Source: Aquisalimonas sp. 2447 (GTDB lineage Bacteria; Pseudomonadota; Gammaproteobacteria; Nitrococcales; Aquisalimonadaceae). From it: a stretch of DNA of 64,000 bases. The position numbers and the translations under genes are program-made. Shown one piece after another: positions 1 through 9,330 of this stretch. The notes beneath the pieces are model-generated. The model was not told where the DNA came from, did no database searches, and was given only the letters and a program-made list of their open reading frames with translations. The stretch covers positions 1,704,501-1,768,500 of the forward strand of contig NZ_CP050695.1 in NCBI RefSeq assembly GCF_012044895.1, in the 5' to 3' direction. The first letter of the stretch is position 1; every line of letters starts with the position of its first letter.

Positions 1-2
1 GC

Positions 3-953
3 CTGAGTGTCCGGGATCCATTGGGGCACCAGGTGGGCGTACAGAGCCAGTGCAGCAAATTCCATGGCCGCGCCGATCAGGATCGCCGCGGCAGCCAGTG
101 CCGGCTCCGGCAGAAGCAATGCGAATGGTAAGGCCACCAGCGCATTGCGCGCCGTCAGGCTGAAGATCAGTGTGCGGGTGGCAACCGGGCTGAGGCGGGC
201 GGCGCGACCGGCAATCCAGCCGAGTGCCGGTGTCAGCAGCAGGAACACACCGAATCCGAGTAGCGGCCATGCCAGCAAGGTCCCGTGACCGATCCACTCC
301 CGCCCGTGGGTCGCGGAGAGCAGGAAGATCAGAGCGACTCCCAATGGAGTGCTGAGCCGCGGTGCAGACCGGTTCAACGACCGCAGTGCCGGGAAGGCGT
401 CGCTCAGGCGGTCCAGTATCATCGCGAGGGCCATGGGCGCGAGCACCAGAGCTGCGAGAACGACCACCACCCTGTCCAGTGCGAAGGCGGCGGGAACGGT
501 CGCTGGCGCCATGGCCAACAGCCACGCCGGTACCAGGACCAGCTGACCGGCAAGAAGCACCGGTGTGGCCAGGGATGCCTGGTGGACGCTGCCACGGCCC
601 AGGTGCGTGAAAGTTACGACCCAGTACGTGGACGGCGCCAGCAGCACCAGTAGCAGGCTCAGTTGCAGCGTCGGATTCGGCGGCAGGGGCAGCAGGAGTA
701 ACGCGACCAGCAGCGGCAGGGTCACCGCCTGCATCAGGGCCATGGTGCGCAGGAACCGGCGGCCGTCGTCGGCAACCTGCACGTCCCGCCAGTGGATCCG
801 CGCACACATGGTGAACATCAGCAGCGCGATCAGGGGCCAGGTCGCGGCTTCGAAACGTGCCGCCTGTTGCGGCAGCAGCAGACTGATGGCCGTGCCACCG
901 GCTAGAGCCGCTGCCGTCGTACCGCAGTATTGCCGGACCGTTGCCACGTCCAT
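3..953 (-). CDS. SBF-like permease (ACR3 arsenite / bile-acid symporter superfamily), 3' end cut by window edge
   Basis: Integral inner-membrane permease. The frame is open to the left edge, so 317 codons are visible and the stop is outside the window. Long hydrophobic stretches run through the whole protein (for example residues 38-50, 75-112, 130-150 and 185-215). Short motifs resemble SBF/ACR3 proteins: APSTYW at about residue 106 and TARNAL around residue 269, where the family keeps a polar Asn in a core helix. I place it in the SBF superfamily by motif resemblance; arsenite, bile acid or another anion as substrate cannot be decided. The ATG at 953 lies 23 bp after the mltB stop, so the two genes probably share a transcript. 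No ars genes are visible nearby. Confidence 0.6.
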   Translation of the reverse strand, partial: MDVATVRQYCGTTAAALAGGTAISLLLPQQAARFEAATWPLIALLMFTMCARIHWRDVQVADDGRRFLRTMALMQAVTLPLLVALLLLPLPPNPTLQLSLLLVLLAPSTYWVVTFTHLGRGSVHQASLATPVLLAGQLVLVPAWLLAMAPATVPAAFALDRVVVVLAALVLAPMALAMILDRLSDAFPALRSLNRSAPRLSTPLGVALIFLLSATHGREWIGHGTLLAWPLLGFGVFLLLTPALGWIAGRAARLSPVATRTLIFSLTARNALVALPFALLLPEPALAAAAILIGAAMEFAALALYAHLVPQWIPDTQ

Positions 954-976
954 GTCATTGCCCTGTCATCGACGCT

Positions 977-2173
977 TCAACTTTCGCCGCTGGCCTCGCG
1001 CAGCGCTTCCAGCAGTCCGTGGTTCGGGTGACCGTCCGCAGGCTGGCCGACGTCCTGCTGGAAAGAGCGGATCGCTGCCCGTGTTTTCGGCCCGGGCAAC
1101 CCGTCGGGTTCGCCGCTGTCGTGCCCCAGGGCGTTGAGCCGCTCCTGGATCTCCTCGACCTGATCGATGCTGAGCGCCTCTTCTTCCCAGTCCGCCTGCA
1201 ACCTGCCCAGGCCGGCAATACGGTCCGCCAGGTGGCCAACGGCGATGGCGTAGGATACGGAACGGTTCCAGCGCATGATCACGCGGAAGTTGTCATAGAC
1301 CAGGAAGGCGGGGCCATCGTGACCGGCCGGGAGAACGATGCTGCCTTCCATGTCCGCCTGCGGCAGCGGATTGCCCGCTGCGGTGCGCACGCCGTGTCCG
1401 GCCCACTCGGCCAGCGGCTTGCGCGTATCCATGGAAGCAAGACCGTAGTCGAAACCATCGGGCAGTTGGACCTCACGCCCCCAGCGCTGGCCCGGCTGCC
1501 AGCCAATGTCCCGCAGGTAGTTGCCCGCAGAGCCGAAGGCGTCCTCCAGGCTGTTCCAGACATCGGTGCGACCGGAACCATCGTAGTCCACGGCATGGGC
1601 CGTGAATGTCGACGGCATGAACTGCATGTGGCCCATGGCGCCGGCCCAGGAGCCGCGCATGTCCTCGGCGGTCATGTCGCCGGCGTCCACGATGCGCAGG
1701 GCGTTCAGGAACTCGCTGGTGAAGAAACGGGAACGCCGCTCGTCACAGGCCAGTGTTGCCAGCGCATCCAGCACCGGTACCCGGCCGAAATAGCTGCCGA
1801 AATTGGTTTCCATTCCCCAGAAGGCGAGCACATAAGCAGGCGGGACGCCAAAGTCCCCATGCACTCGGGCGAGGAGATCCTCGTGCTCCTCGAGCAGTTC
1901 GCGACCGCGTTCCACGCGACCGCGGGTGACGCGCTGATCCAGATAGTCCTGAAAGGTCTGCACGAACTCCGGCTGACTGCGGTCGAGTTCAATGATCCGT
2001 TCGCGATGTTCCACGCCGGCGATGGCCGCCATGGCCGAGGAGGAGGTGATGCCCGCATCGCGGGCCTCCGCTTCCAGGCGATCACGACAGGCATCGAAGC
2101 TGGCTTCGGCCGCGCCGGTGGCTATCAGCAGGACGGCGGGGAAGAAGGAACCAAAAGTGCGGGGGTACGCCAT
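977..2173 (-). CDS. mltB: Lytic murein transglycosylase B with peptidoglycan-binding domain
   Basis: Cleaves the MurNAc-GlcNAc glycosidic bond of peptidoglycan with formation of 1,6-anhydroMurNAc; acts in the periplasm. The 398-residue product starts with a hydrophobic signal (residues 5-24). The SLT_2 catalytic domain follows, with the signature WGMETNFGSYFG giving the catalytic acid Glu122, and AGAMGHMQFMPSTF further on. A C-terminal PG_binding_1 repeat occupies roughly residues 330-395 (LNALGHDSGEPDGLPGPKTR). The mature N-terminus (AEASFDAC) carries no clear lipobox, so unlike E. coli MltB it may be soluble in the periplasm. It precedes the SBF permease by 23 bp on the same strand. Confidence 0.92.
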   Translation of the reverse strand: MAYPRTFGSFFPAVLLIATGAAEASFDACRDRLEAEARDAGITSSSAMAAIAGVEHRERIIELDRSQPEFVQTFQDYLDQRVTRGRVERGRELLEEHEDLLARVHGDFGVPPAYVLAFWGMETNFGSYFGRVPVLDALATLACDERRSRFFTSEFLNALRIVDAGDMTAEDMRGSWAGAMGHMQFMPSTFTAHAVDYDGSGRTDVWNSLEDAFGSAGNYLRDIGWQPGQRWGREVQLPDGFDYGLASMDTRKPLAEWAGHGVRTAAGNPLPQADMEGSIVLPAGHDGPAFLVYDNFRVIMRWNRSVSYAIAVGHLADRIAGLGRLQADWEEEALSIDQVEEIQERLNALGHDSGEPDGLPGPKTRAAIRSFQQDVGQPADGHPNHGLLEALREASGES

Positions 2174-2375
2174 GGGCGCCTGTCTCCGAAATGAAAGTGG
2201 TGTATTTCTTGCTGCTCACCTGTTCGTGGACCGGCTTCGCGGCCCGGTGTTCCGGTTCGCGCCGGGGGATCGCACCGCCGCTGTGCGCCATGATAAGTCG
2301 CGGGGCAACTCTGGTGCACAGGGTTACCGCCGTGGACCGTCCCACCGAACGTCACCATCAGGCAATGGAGCAGAC

Positions 2376-2708
2376 ATGGATGAGCATACCGAGTTTTCTT
2401 TCGAGGTGCGGCTGGTTATTGCGCGACTTGCCCGGCTGGTGTGCAAGTTCGACGGGACCCGAACGGCCCTGTCGGACCAGGACGATGTTCTGCAACTGGT
2501 GAACCATGCGCTCCAGCACACACGTCCCGAGGTGCAGTCCATTGTCGACGAACTGCTCTACCTGATGACAGCCGAGGAACTCGCGTTTCTCTCGCAGCAG
2601 GGTGTCAGCCTTCCGGAAGCCTATGCTGCCCTGCTGCCCGGGGCCAAGCGCAGTGCCCTGGCCGGTCGACCGAAGCGGGTCTACAGGGGGCAGATCATCG
2701 AGGAGTGA
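2376..2708 (+). CDS. Small acidic conserved-looking protein of unknown function (110 aa)
   Basis: I do not recognise this family. The ATG at 2376 is preceded by GGAG at 2367-2370. The product is acidic and largely helical in appearance, with Leu-rich amphipathic stretches (VRLVIARLARLVCKF, IVDELLYLMTAEELAFL) and no signal peptide or membrane segment. A basic C-terminus (GRPKRVYRGQ) could contact nucleic acid or another protein, which is a guess. It stands alone, divergent from mltB and 119 bp before the TRAP genes. The open frame extends upstream to 1992 but that part overlaps mltB antisense and lacks coding character. Confidence 0.6.
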   Translation: MDEHTEFSFEVRLVIARLARLVCKFDGTRTALSDQDDVLQLVNHALQHTRPEVQSIVDELLYLMTAEELAFLSQQGVSLPEAYAALLPGAKRSALAGRPKRVYRGQIIEE

Positions 2709-2827
2709 TGGGCGACGGCGCACGCCCATATGCAGCCGGGTGACGTAAAAACCGGTCAAATCTGGCAATACCTGCAATAACGTTAGTATGATCCCCGCTC
2801 CGCAAACACACACGTCCGGGGGTGGGG

Positions 2828-3409
2828 ATGCGTGTCCTGGTGCTCATTGCACGGGTCATCGACGGGGTGAACGGTGTTATTGGCCGTGCCATGGGCTGGG
2901 TCGCCCTGCTCATGGTCACCATTGGCGTGATCAACGTTGTTGGGCGCTACCTGGGTGCCCAGATCGGCATGCAGCTCAGCAGCAATGCCCTGCTGGAGGC
3001 GCAGACCTACGCCTATTCCATGATCTTCCTGCTGGCGGCGGCCCACGTCCTGTGCGGCAACGGACACATCCGCGTCGACATCATCTACGCCGGCCGGAGC
3101 CAGCGCACACGTGCGTGGATTGACATTTTCGGCACTCTGATCTTCCTGCTCCCCTTCTGCATCTTCGCGCTCTACTTCAGCGTGGGTTACGTCGAGCGGT
3201 CCTGGAACGTGCTGGAGTCCAGTCCCAATCCCGGCGGATTGCCGCGGTACCCCATCAAGACCGTCATTCTGATCGGTTTTGCCATGTTGCTGCTGCAGGG
3301 GGGCAGTGAGCTGATCAAGCGTATCGCCTGGTTGCGGGGTGTGCCGGGCGTGCCGGGACCGGGCGATGCGGACGCCAGGCGTGTCGCTGCCCAGGCAGGG
3401 GAGGCCTGA
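2828..3409 (+). CDS. dctQ: TRAP transporter small permease (DctQ/TakQ type)
   Basis: Small membrane subunit of a tripartite ATP-independent periplasmic (TRAP) transporter, which couples the Na+ gradient to uptake of an organic acid captured by the periplasmic receptor. The 193-residue product shows four hydrophobic segments (about residues 20-45, 60-80, 100-125, 148-168), the usual DctQ topology. A GTG at 2822 is an alternative start two codons upstream; ATG 2828 follows a purine-rich GGGGGTGGGG. The stop overlaps the dctM start by one base (TGATG), so the two subunits are translationally coupled. A TATGAT element at 2787-2792 could be the -10 box but no good -35 is present. Confidence 0.88.
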   Translation: MRVLVLIARVIDGVNGVIGRAMGWVALLMVTIGVINVVGRYLGAQIGMQLSSNALLEAQTYAYSMIFLLAAAHVLCGNGHIRVDIIYAGRSQRTRAWIDIFGTLIFLLPFCIFALYFSVGYVERSWNVLESSPNPGGLPRYPIKTVILIGFAMLLLQGGSELIKRIAWLRGVPGVPGPGDADARRVAAQAGEA

Positions 3410-4779
3410 TGGAGTTCCTTGCCTTCTGGATGTTCGCCGTCCTGCTGTGTTTTCTGCTGCTGGGTTATCCCGTGGCCTTCGCCCTCGGCGGCACCGCCGT
3501 CCTGTTCACGCTCCTGTTCAGCGATCTGCTACCAAACCTGGGTGTGCTCGAATGGCCCTGGGATCCGGCGTTCGGGGCCCGGCGCCTGAATATCCTGCCA
3601 CAGCGCATCTTCGGCTCGATCATGGACAACTACACCCTGGTCGCCGTGCCGTTTTTCGTCTTCATGGGTGTGATGCTGGAGCGCTCGGGGCTGGCCGAAG
3701 ATCTGCTGCAGACCATGGGCCGCCTGTTCGGGAAAATGCGCGGCGGCCTGGCGATCTCGGTGGTCGCCGTGGGCGCGCTGCTGGCGGCATCCACCGGGGT
3801 GGTCGGCGCCTCGGTGGTCACCATGACGGTGCTGGCCCTCCCGGTGATGCTCAAGTACGGCTATGACCGCGGTCTGGCCAGCGGCACCATCGCCGCGAGC
3901 GGGACGCTGGGGCAGATCATCCCGCCGAGCATCGTGCTCATCATTCTGGGGGACCAGATGACCCGGGTGAACGTGGGTGACCTGTTCATGGGAGCGCTCA
4001 TTCCCGGGCTGTTGCTTGCCGGGCTGTATATGCTCTGGATCGCCCTTTACGCCTTCATCCGGCGGGATAAAGCCCCGGCCATGCCGGCGGTGGCCGAGGA
4101 ATTCGCCATCGCCAACCTCTGGCTCGCCGTGGCGCGCAGCCTGCTGCCACCGCTGGTCCTGGTGGCCGTGGTGCTGGGGACCATTTTCTGGGGGGTGGCA
4201 ACACCCACGGAGGCAGGCGCCATGGGTGCCTTCGGCGCCACCGTGCTGGCATTCCTCAATGGCCGCCTGAATCTGCGGAATGTCATGGCGGTGAACGAGG
4301 CTACCGTCAGGCTCACCAGTATGGTGTTCATCATTCTGGTGGGGGCGACGGCGTTTGCCATGGTGTTCAGTGCCCTGGGCGGTCACTGGATGGTGGAGGA
4401 CTTCCTCGCCGACTTGCCGGGCGGGGAGTGGGGTTTCCTGGTCCTGGTGATGCTCACCATCTTTATCCTGGGCTTCTTCCTGGACTTCATCGAGATCACT
4501 TTCATCGTCGTCCCGCTGGTGGCGCCGGTGGCTGTGACCCTGGGTTTCGATCCAGTGTGGTTCGCCGTGCTCATCGCCATGAACCTGCAGGCGTCGTTCC
4601 TGACGCCGCCGTTCGGTTTTGCGTTGTTCTACCTGCGTGGTGCGGCGCCGCCCAGCGTGACGACGCGTGATATCTACCGTGGCATCGTGCCGTTCATCAT
4701 CATCCAGCTCATCATGCTGGGTATCATCGTGGCATTTCCGCAACTGGTGCTGTGGCTGCCCGAGGTGGCTCGCACCTGA
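3409..4779 (+). CDS. dctM: TRAP transporter large permease (DctM/TakM type)
   Basis: Transport channel subunit of the TRAP system. The 456-residue product is hydrophobic throughout, with twelve or so predicted membrane spans and the DctM signatures ASTGVVGASVVTM and GTLGQIIPPSIVLI around residues 125-180, and a second half-repeat NLQASFLTPPFGFALFY near residue 395. The extended loop after the first helices (FGARRLNILPQRIFGSIMDNYTLVAVPFFVFMG, given in pieces elsewhere) is typical of the TakM or mannitol/chloroaromatic branch and not of the short C4-dicarboxylate branch. Translation is coupled to dctQ. The receptor gene dctP lies just downstream on the opposite strand. Confidence 0.92.
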   Translation: MEFLAFWMFAVLLCFLLLGYPVAFALGGTAVLFTLLFSDLLPNLGVLEWPWDPAFGARRLNILPQRIFGSIMDNYTLVAVPFFVFMGVMLERSGLAEDLLQTMGRLFGKMRGGLAISVVAVGALLAASTGVVGASVVTMTVLALPVMLKYGYDRGLASGTIAASGTLGQIIPPSIVLIILGDQMTRVNVGDLFMGALIPGLLLAGLYMLWIALYAFIRRDKAPAMPAVAEEFAIANLWLAVARSLLPPLVLVAVVLGTIFWGVATPTEAGAMGAFGATVLAFLNGRLNLRNVMAVNEATVRLTSMVFIILVGATAFAMVFSALGGHWMVEDFLADLPGGEWGFLVLVMLTIFILGFFLDFIEITFIVVPLVAPVAVTLGFDPVWFAVLIAMNLQASFLTPPFGFALFYLRGAAPPSVTTRDIYRGIVPFIIIQLIMLGIIVAFPQLVLWLPEVART

Positions 4780-4827
4780 GGAATGTCGATGGGCGCCGCG
4801 GATTGACGGGGGTCGGGGTGGGAGACA

Positions 4828-4854
4828 CGCGGGCGAGGCCATGCCCCGCCCGCG
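4828..4854. terminator. GC-rich hairpin between convergent dctM and dctP
   Basis: CGCGGGCG at 4828-4835 pairs perfectly with CGCCCGCG at 4847-4854 across an 11-base loop. It sits in the 84-bp gap between the two convergent stops. No T-run follows on either strand, so this is a candidate bidirectional terminator or simply an end-protecting stem. Confidence 0.45.
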
Positions 4855-4863
4855 GACTGCTGA

Positions 4864-5943
4864 TCAACGGTTGAAGATGTACTGCTGATACTGGAACGTG
4901 GTGCGCTCGTTCCAGCCGCGAATCTGGCGACGGAAAGCGTCCCACTCTTCGTAGATCCTGGCGTATGTCTCGTCTTCCATGTCTTCTTCGTGGACTTCCC
5001 GGGCACCCTCCCAGAAGGCGTCGATGACCGATTCAGGGAAATCCAGCACCTCGATGCCGTGTTCCTCCTGCAGCGTCGCCAGCGCCTGGGGATTGGTCTT
5101 GAGATACTGGGCGGCCATCCAGCTGTTGGCCTCGGCACAGCAGGCCCGGATCTGCGCCTGGATGTCGGCGGGGAACTCGTCCCAGGTCTCAAGATTGAAG
5201 TAGAAGCCGAGCATGGCGCTGGGTTCCGCCCAGCTTGGCATGTAGTAGTATTGGGCCACTTCGTGCATGGCCAGGGTCATGTCGTCCGCCGGGCCAACCC
5301 ACTCGGCGGCGTCCAGGGCGCCACGGTCCATGGCGGTATAGACTTCGCCTCCGGGCAGTTGCTGGATGTTGACCCCGGCCTTGGCCATGACGCGGCCCCC
5401 GTGCCCGGGGAAGCGCATGCGTAGCCCGCGCAGGTCATCGGGCCCTTCGATACGCTTGTTGAACCAGCCGCCCGTCTGGGCGCTGGTGTTGCCACCCGGG
5501 AAGGCGATCATGTTGTCCCGGGCGTTGAGCTCGTCCCACAGCTCCTGACCGCCGCCGGCATACATCCAGGCGTTCTGCTCATCCAGGGTGAGGCCAAAGG
5601 GGATGGCGGTGTAGAAACCGTGGGCCGGGGACTGGCCGATGTAGTAATAGGGTGCGGTGTGGCAGCACGGGAAGGCGCCGCTGGAAACCGCGTCGTAGAC
5701 CTCCAGCGGCCCGATCTGATCGCCGCCGGGATAGGTGCGCACCTCCACGTCACCGTCGGTCATCTCGTTGATGCGGCGGGCAAAGTATTCCGCCGTTCCA
5801 TAGAGGTTCTCCAGCGCTGCTGGCCAGGAGGTGGGCATTTCCAGGCGGAAGCGCCGGTTACTGGCAATGACATTGGGTGAATAAACGGTGCTAGCGGCCA
5901 CGGCGGCGGCGCCGGTGGCGGTCAGAAAATTGCGGCGTTTCAT
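4864..5943 (-). CDS. dctP: TRAP transporter periplasmic substrate-binding protein (DctP/TakP type)
   Basis: Periplasmic receptor that captures the solute and delivers it to DctQM. The 359-residue product begins with a twin-arginine type signal (KRRNFLT, then a hydrophobic core ending near residue 28). The DctP fold is visible: EMPTSWP at the mature start, the ligand loop [17 protein letters not shown] and GAEVYTAM-like [18 protein letters not shown]. These match the TakP branch that binds 2-oxo acids and related monocarboxylates, so a keto- or hydroxy-acid substrate is inferred. ATG 5943 has GAGGGGGAAG upstream; the longer open frame to 6669 is antisense to gloA. Placement convergent with, not upstream of, dctQM means it has its own promoter. 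Confidence 0.9.
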   Translation of the reverse strand: MKRRNFLTATGAAAVAASTVYSPNVIASNRRFRLEMPTSWPAALENLYGTAEYFARRINEMTDGDVEVRTYPGGDQIGPLEVYDAVSSGAFPCCHTAPYYYIGQSPAHGFYTAIPFGLTLDEQNAWMYAGGGQELWDELNARDNMIAFPGGNTSAQTGGWFNKRIEGPDDLRGLRMRFPGHGGRVMAKAGVNIQQLPGGEVYTAMDRGALDAAEWVGPADDMTLAMHEVAQYYYMPSWAEPSAMLGFYFNLETWDEFPADIQAQIRACCAEANSWMAAQYLKTNPQALATLQEEHGIEVLDFPESVIDAFWEGAREVHEEDMEDETYARIYEEWDAFRRQIRGWNERTTFQYQQYIFNR

Positions 5944-6108
5944 CGCGACTTCCCCCTCAGGTCTTTTGTCGTTGTGGGTCAGTGGGAACCCCATAACAAT
6001 AACGCGAGAGCGTGGGTGACGCGAGAGCGAGCGCCCTTCGGGCTTTTGGCGGTGTTCCCGGAGCCGGGGTATCGTGGCTGTCTCACGCGACACGCAACGG
6101 AGGTTCTC

Positions 6109-6645
6109 ATGTCCCGGCACTTTGACGCTGCCCCCGGCCTGTGCGAGCAGCCCGATCCCCAGACCCAGCAGTTCGTTTTCAACCAGACCATGCTGCGCAT
6201 CAAGGACCCGGAGCGCACGCTTGACTTCTACACCCGTGTGCTGGGCATGCGGCTGCTGCGCAAGCTGGAGTTCCCCGCCATGGAGTTCACCTTGTACTTC
6301 CTCGCGGTTGTCCCCGACGACCAGGCGGACAGTGTGCCGGCGGATGACGGCGAGCGCACGTGCTGGACCTTCGGCCGCGAGGCGGTGCTGGAGCTGACCC
6401 ACAACTGGGGAACGGAGAACGATCCGGAGTTCCGCGTGCACAGCGGCAACGAGGAACCCAAGGGATTCGGTCACATCGGTTTCGCCGTTCCGGACGTGTA
6501 CGCCGCCTGCGAGCGCTTCGAGTCTTTGGGGGTGGAGTTCGTCAAACGGCCCGACGACGGCAAGATGCAGGGTCTCGCCTTCATCAAGGATCCGGACGGA
6601 TACTGGATTGAGATCTTCGAGGCCGGCCGCATGGGTGCCCTTTGA
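6109..6645 (+). CDS. gloA: Glyoxalase I (lactoylglutathione lyase), long zinc-type
   Basis: Isomerises the methylglyoxal-glutathione hemithioacetal to S-D-lactoylglutathione in the cytoplasm. The 178-residue product is close to the eukaryote/Pseudomonas long form: [40 protein letters not shown] and [20 protein letters not shown]. The four metal ligands are Gln26, Glu95, His122 and Glu168; the Gln in first position and the inserted length mark the Zn-dependent class and not the Ni class of E. coli. The ATG at 6109 has GGAGG at 6099-6103. It reads divergently from dctP. No glyoxalase II gene is nearby. Confidence 0.95.
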   Translation: MSRHFDAAPGLCEQPDPQTQQFVFNQTMLRIKDPERTLDFYTRVLGMRLLRKLEFPAMEFTLYFLAVVPDDQADSVPADDGERTCWTFGREAVLELTHNWGTENDPEFRVHSGNEEPKGFGHIGFAVPDVYAACERFESLGVEFVKRPDDGKMQGLAFIKDPDGYWIEIFEAGRMGAL

Positions 6646-6738
6646 ACGAATGTTGACCGTGCCGGGCACGCGTCCATGGCGTTCGCCGCCGCCGGTATGA
6701 TACTAAGGGGAGCGGGCAGAAGAGAGTCGCCCGAAAAG

Positions 6739-6757
6739 CCGGCGCTTTCGGCGCCGG
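6739..6757 (+). other. Hairpin in the leader of the DUF3015 gene
   Basis: CCGGCGC (6739-6745) and GCGCCGG (6751-6757) enclose TTTCG, 45 bp before the start codon at 6802. It may stabilise the 5' leader; there is no T-run, so it is not a convincing terminator for gloA. Confidence 0.35.
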
Positions 6758-6801
6758 ACGCCTTAAGGGAATTTCTATACTTCAAGAAAGGAGCCATCCT
6801 G

Positions 6802-7281
6802 ATGAAAAAGAAATTGATTGCGGCAGCACTGCTGGGCACCGTGTACGCGACCTCCGCTCATGCCGACAGCACTGGTTGTGGTCTGGGCTCCATGGTCTGG
6901 GACGGCCAGCAGGGCATTGCTCCGCAGGTGCTCGCTGTAACCACCAATGGCACCTCGGGCAACCAGACCTTCGGCATCACCTCCGGGACCCTGGGCTGCG
7001 AACAGGACGGCGTTATCCAGTCCTCTGCTCAGTTGGGCATGTACACCGGCTCCAACATGGATGCGCTGGCCCGCGACATGTCCACCGGCTCCGGTGAGTC
7101 CCTGCATGGTCTGGCCGACATCCTCGAGGTCTCCGCTGAGGATCGTGGCCGTTTCTTCGCAGCCCTGCAGGAGAACTACGCCTCCATTTTCTCCTCCAGT
7201 GACGTGACGGCCGAGGACGTGGTCCAGGGCGTCAACGAAACGCTGAAGAGCGACGCTGAACTGGCCGGCTACTCGGTCTGA
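6802..7281 (+). CDS. DUF3015 family exported protein
   Basis: Periplasmic protein of unknown function. The 159-residue product has a clean Sec signal (MKKKLIAAALLGTVYATSAHA, cleavage after residue 21). The mature part starts STGCGLGSMVWDGQ and contains the DUF3015 pattern: two cysteines (GCGLG, LGCEQD), repeated NGTSGNQTFGITSGTLGC, and a C-terminal helical part. AAAGGAG nine bases before ATG 6802 fixes the start and suggests strong translation. It is followed by a strong hairpin at 7298, so it is probably a single-gene transcript. Codon use looks highly biased to G/C-ending, compatible with good expression. Confidence 0.82.
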   Translation: MKKKLIAAALLGTVYATSAHADSTGCGLGSMVWDGQQGIAPQVLAVTTNGTSGNQTFGITSGTLGCEQDGVIQSSAQLGMYTGSNMDALARDMSTGSGESLHGLADILEVSAEDRGRFFAALQENYASIFSSSDVTAEDVVQGVNETLKSDAELAGYSV

Positions 7282-7297
7282 TCCCGGGAGTCATGCC

Positions 7298-7327
7298 CTG
7301 CGGCTGCCCCAGCGGGGGCAGCCGCAG
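7298..7327 (+). terminator. Terminator hairpin after DUF3015 gene
   Basis: CTGCGGCTGCCCC (7298-7310) pairs perfectly with GGGGCAGCCGCAG (7315-7327) around an AGCG loop, 17 bp after the DUF3015 stop. The 13-bp stem is strong; the following TTCGT gives only a weak U tract. Confidence 0.7.
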
Positions 7328-7392
7328 TTCGTCCCTGACCCGAGCGATGCCGATGAGGTGTCGCCCCCGCCGGCGAACATGACGGTCACTCC

Positions 7393-9330
7393 TTGAAACT
7401 CCTATTGCGCATGTTGCTGCGGCTGCCCGTACTCCTCGCGGCGCTGGGTGTCGCAGTCTACCTGATGAGCTCGGACGCAGCGGCCGACACAGCCCCGGAC
7501 GAGTTGCGCGAGCTGCTCGAACGGGCCGAGGCGGACGGCGCAGCGGACACGCGGGAATGGCAGAACCTGCTGCAATACCGCGAGCGGCGCTTTCTTCCCG
7601 GGCGGCGCAGCGGCACGCGGGATCCAGCGTTCTTCCTCGCCGACGAGGGTTGGCGGGATCCACAGGCGGAGATTCGGGCGACCCTGCGCGCATTCTTCCA
7701 GGATCCGGCCAGCGTCCCGGAGGACGAGCAGCATCCCCAATGCCGTTTCCCCGCCCGGCGCGCGTGGTTGCTGGAGCGGCTGGGTGCCGATGTCAGCTGG
7801 CTTCCGGAGGTGGACTGCCCGCGTTTCCAGGAGTGGTATCAGGGGATCGATCCGCACGAAGTGACCCTGGTCTTCGCCGCCGCCTACCTGGGCAACCCCG
7901 CCTCCATGTACGGACACACCCTGCTGCGGGTGGACCCGCCGGAGCAGGATGACGATAGTCGGCTGCTCTCCTACGTCATCAATCACGCCGCTGCCACCGA
8001 CGAGACCAGCGGCTTCGTATTCGCGGTGCGCGGCCTCACCGGTGGTTATGCCGGTATGTTCTCCATCATGCCGTATTACGAGAAGGTGCGGGAGTACAAC
8101 AGCCTGGAGAGTCGGGATCTGTGGGAGTACCGGCTCAACCTGGAACCCCACGAGGTGGAGCAGCTCATGCGCCACACCTGGGAGCTGCGGGGTACAGGGT
8201 TTCCGTACTATTTTCTCTACCAGAACTGCTCCTACCGGCTGCTGGAACTGCTGGACGTGGCCCGCCCGGGGATGAACCTTGCGGACCAGTTCTCCTGGTG
8301 GGCGATCCCCACGGATACGGTGCGCACGGTGCTGGCCGAGGAGGACATGCTCAGGGAGGTGGTCTACCGCCCTGCGGAGCGCACGCGACTGGACCATCAG
8401 ATCGACATGCTGTCGCCCGAGTTGCTGGACTTGACGCTGGCACTGGCGGAAGGCGAGCGCGACCCCGGCAGCGTCAACGATGAGATAAATCAGCAGGATC
8501 GCGCCCTGGTGCTGGAGACGGCCTACGATTACCTCAATTTCCGGCAGAAGTCGGGTGACGGGGAACAGGACCAGCGGGAGCGCATGCGGGAACTGCTGGT
8601 GGCCCGGAGCCAGGTAACCGGCGTTGACGGCGCCGATGCCCCGGACAGACCGGAGACGCGACCGGACGAAGGCCACGGCACGTTGCGCCTGGGCCTGGGG
8701 GGCGGCGAACGTGGCGGCGATGCCTTCGCCAGCCTGCACTGGCGCCCGGCCTACCACGACGGGCTGGATCCGGCGGAGGGCTATATTCCGGGTGCGCACA
8801 TCAGCTACGGCGACGTGGAAATCCGGTTCGACGACGGCCGTGACCGGCTCGAGCTGGAGCGCCTGATGTTCGTCGATATCGAATCCCTGAATCCCCGGGA
8901 CCGGCTGTTTCCGAGCTGGTCCTGGAACATCCGCGGCGGAGCCGAGCAGCGGCTGCGGCCCGCCGGCGGCCGGTCGCTCATGGCGGGCGTTGACGGCGGC
9001 GGGGGTGGCACCTGGCAGGCAGGCGATACGCCCCTGTGGGCCTATGCCGGCCTGCAGGCGAGTGCCTGGGGTTCGGAGCGCCTGGATGGCGGTGTTCGCG
9101 CGCTGGCCGGGCCGCGGCTCGATCTGCGCTGGCAGGGCAGTCGCGTGCGCGGCCATCTCCGTGGTGAGGGCTTCTGGTCTACGGACGCCTCAGCTCCGGG
9201 GTGGCGTGTCGGCGTCGAGCAGGCGCTCATCGCCTCGCGCAATGCATCTCTTCGGCTCGGCGTCTCCCGGGAGCAGGATTTCGGGATCCACGAAACATCG
9301 GTGCAGGCCGTGCTCTATGGCTACTTCTGA
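7393..9330 (+). CDS. DUF4105 (Lnb N-terminal-like) envelope protein
   Basis: Probable periplasmic or outer-membrane associated protein of the DUF4105 family; function unknown. The 645-residue product has an N-terminal hydrophobic segment (about residues 8-27) as signal or anchor. The DUF4105 core spans about residues 150-300 with ASMYGHTLLRV and FYLYQNCSYRLLELL-like YYFLYQNCSYRLLEL; the His and Cys in these are typical family-conserved residues and could be catalytic. The C-terminal 250 residues are Gly- and aromatic-rich with alternating pattern (ending AVLYGYF), suggesting beta structure. The start is a TTG at 7393 giving KLLLRM; ATG 7411 is the alternative. The end overlaps the next gene by 14 bp. 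Confidence 0.78.
   Translation: MKLLLRMLLRLPVLLAALGVAVYLMSSDAAADTAPDELRELLERAEADGAADTREWQNLLQYRERRFLPGRRSGTRDPAFFLADEGWRDPQAEIRATLRAFFQDPASVPEDEQHPQCRFPARRAWLLERLGADVSWLPEVDCPRFQEWYQGIDPHEVTLVFAAAYLGNPASMYGHTLLRVDPPEQDDDSRLLSYVINHAAATDETSGFVFAVRGLTGGYAGMFSIMPYYEKVREYNSLESRDLWEYRLNLEPHEVEQLMRHTWELRGTGFPYYFLYQNCSYRLLELLDVARPGMNLADQFSWWAIPTDTVRTVLAEEDMLREVVYRPAERTRLDHQIDMLSPELLDLTLALAEGERDPGSVNDEINQQDRALVLETAYDYLNFRQKSGDGEQDQRERMRELLVARSQVTGVDGADAPDRPETRPDEGHGTLRLGLGGGERGGDAFASLHWRPAYHDGLDPAEGYIPGAHISYGDVEIRFDDGRDRLELERLMFVDIESLNPRDRLFPSWSWNIRGGAEQRLRPAGGRSLMAGVDGGGGGTWQAGDTPLWAYAGLQASAWGSERLDGGVRALAGPRLDLRWQGSRVRGHLRGEGFWSTDASAPGWRVGVEQALIASRNASLRLGVSREQDFGIHETSVQAVLYGYF

Noticed and set aside
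2763-2777. Possible sigma54 promoter before dctQ
   Set aside because: GG and GC are eight bases apart instead of ten, so the -24/-12 geometry fails.
3529-4842. 437-codon open frame on the minus strand opposite dctM
   Set aside because: His/Gln/Arg-rich shadow composition typical of the antisense of a GC-rich gene; no ribosome binding site or homology.
7402-9156. 584-codon open frame opposite the DUF4105 gene
   Set aside because: Antisense shadow without start signals; plus-strand product has signal peptide and family motifs.
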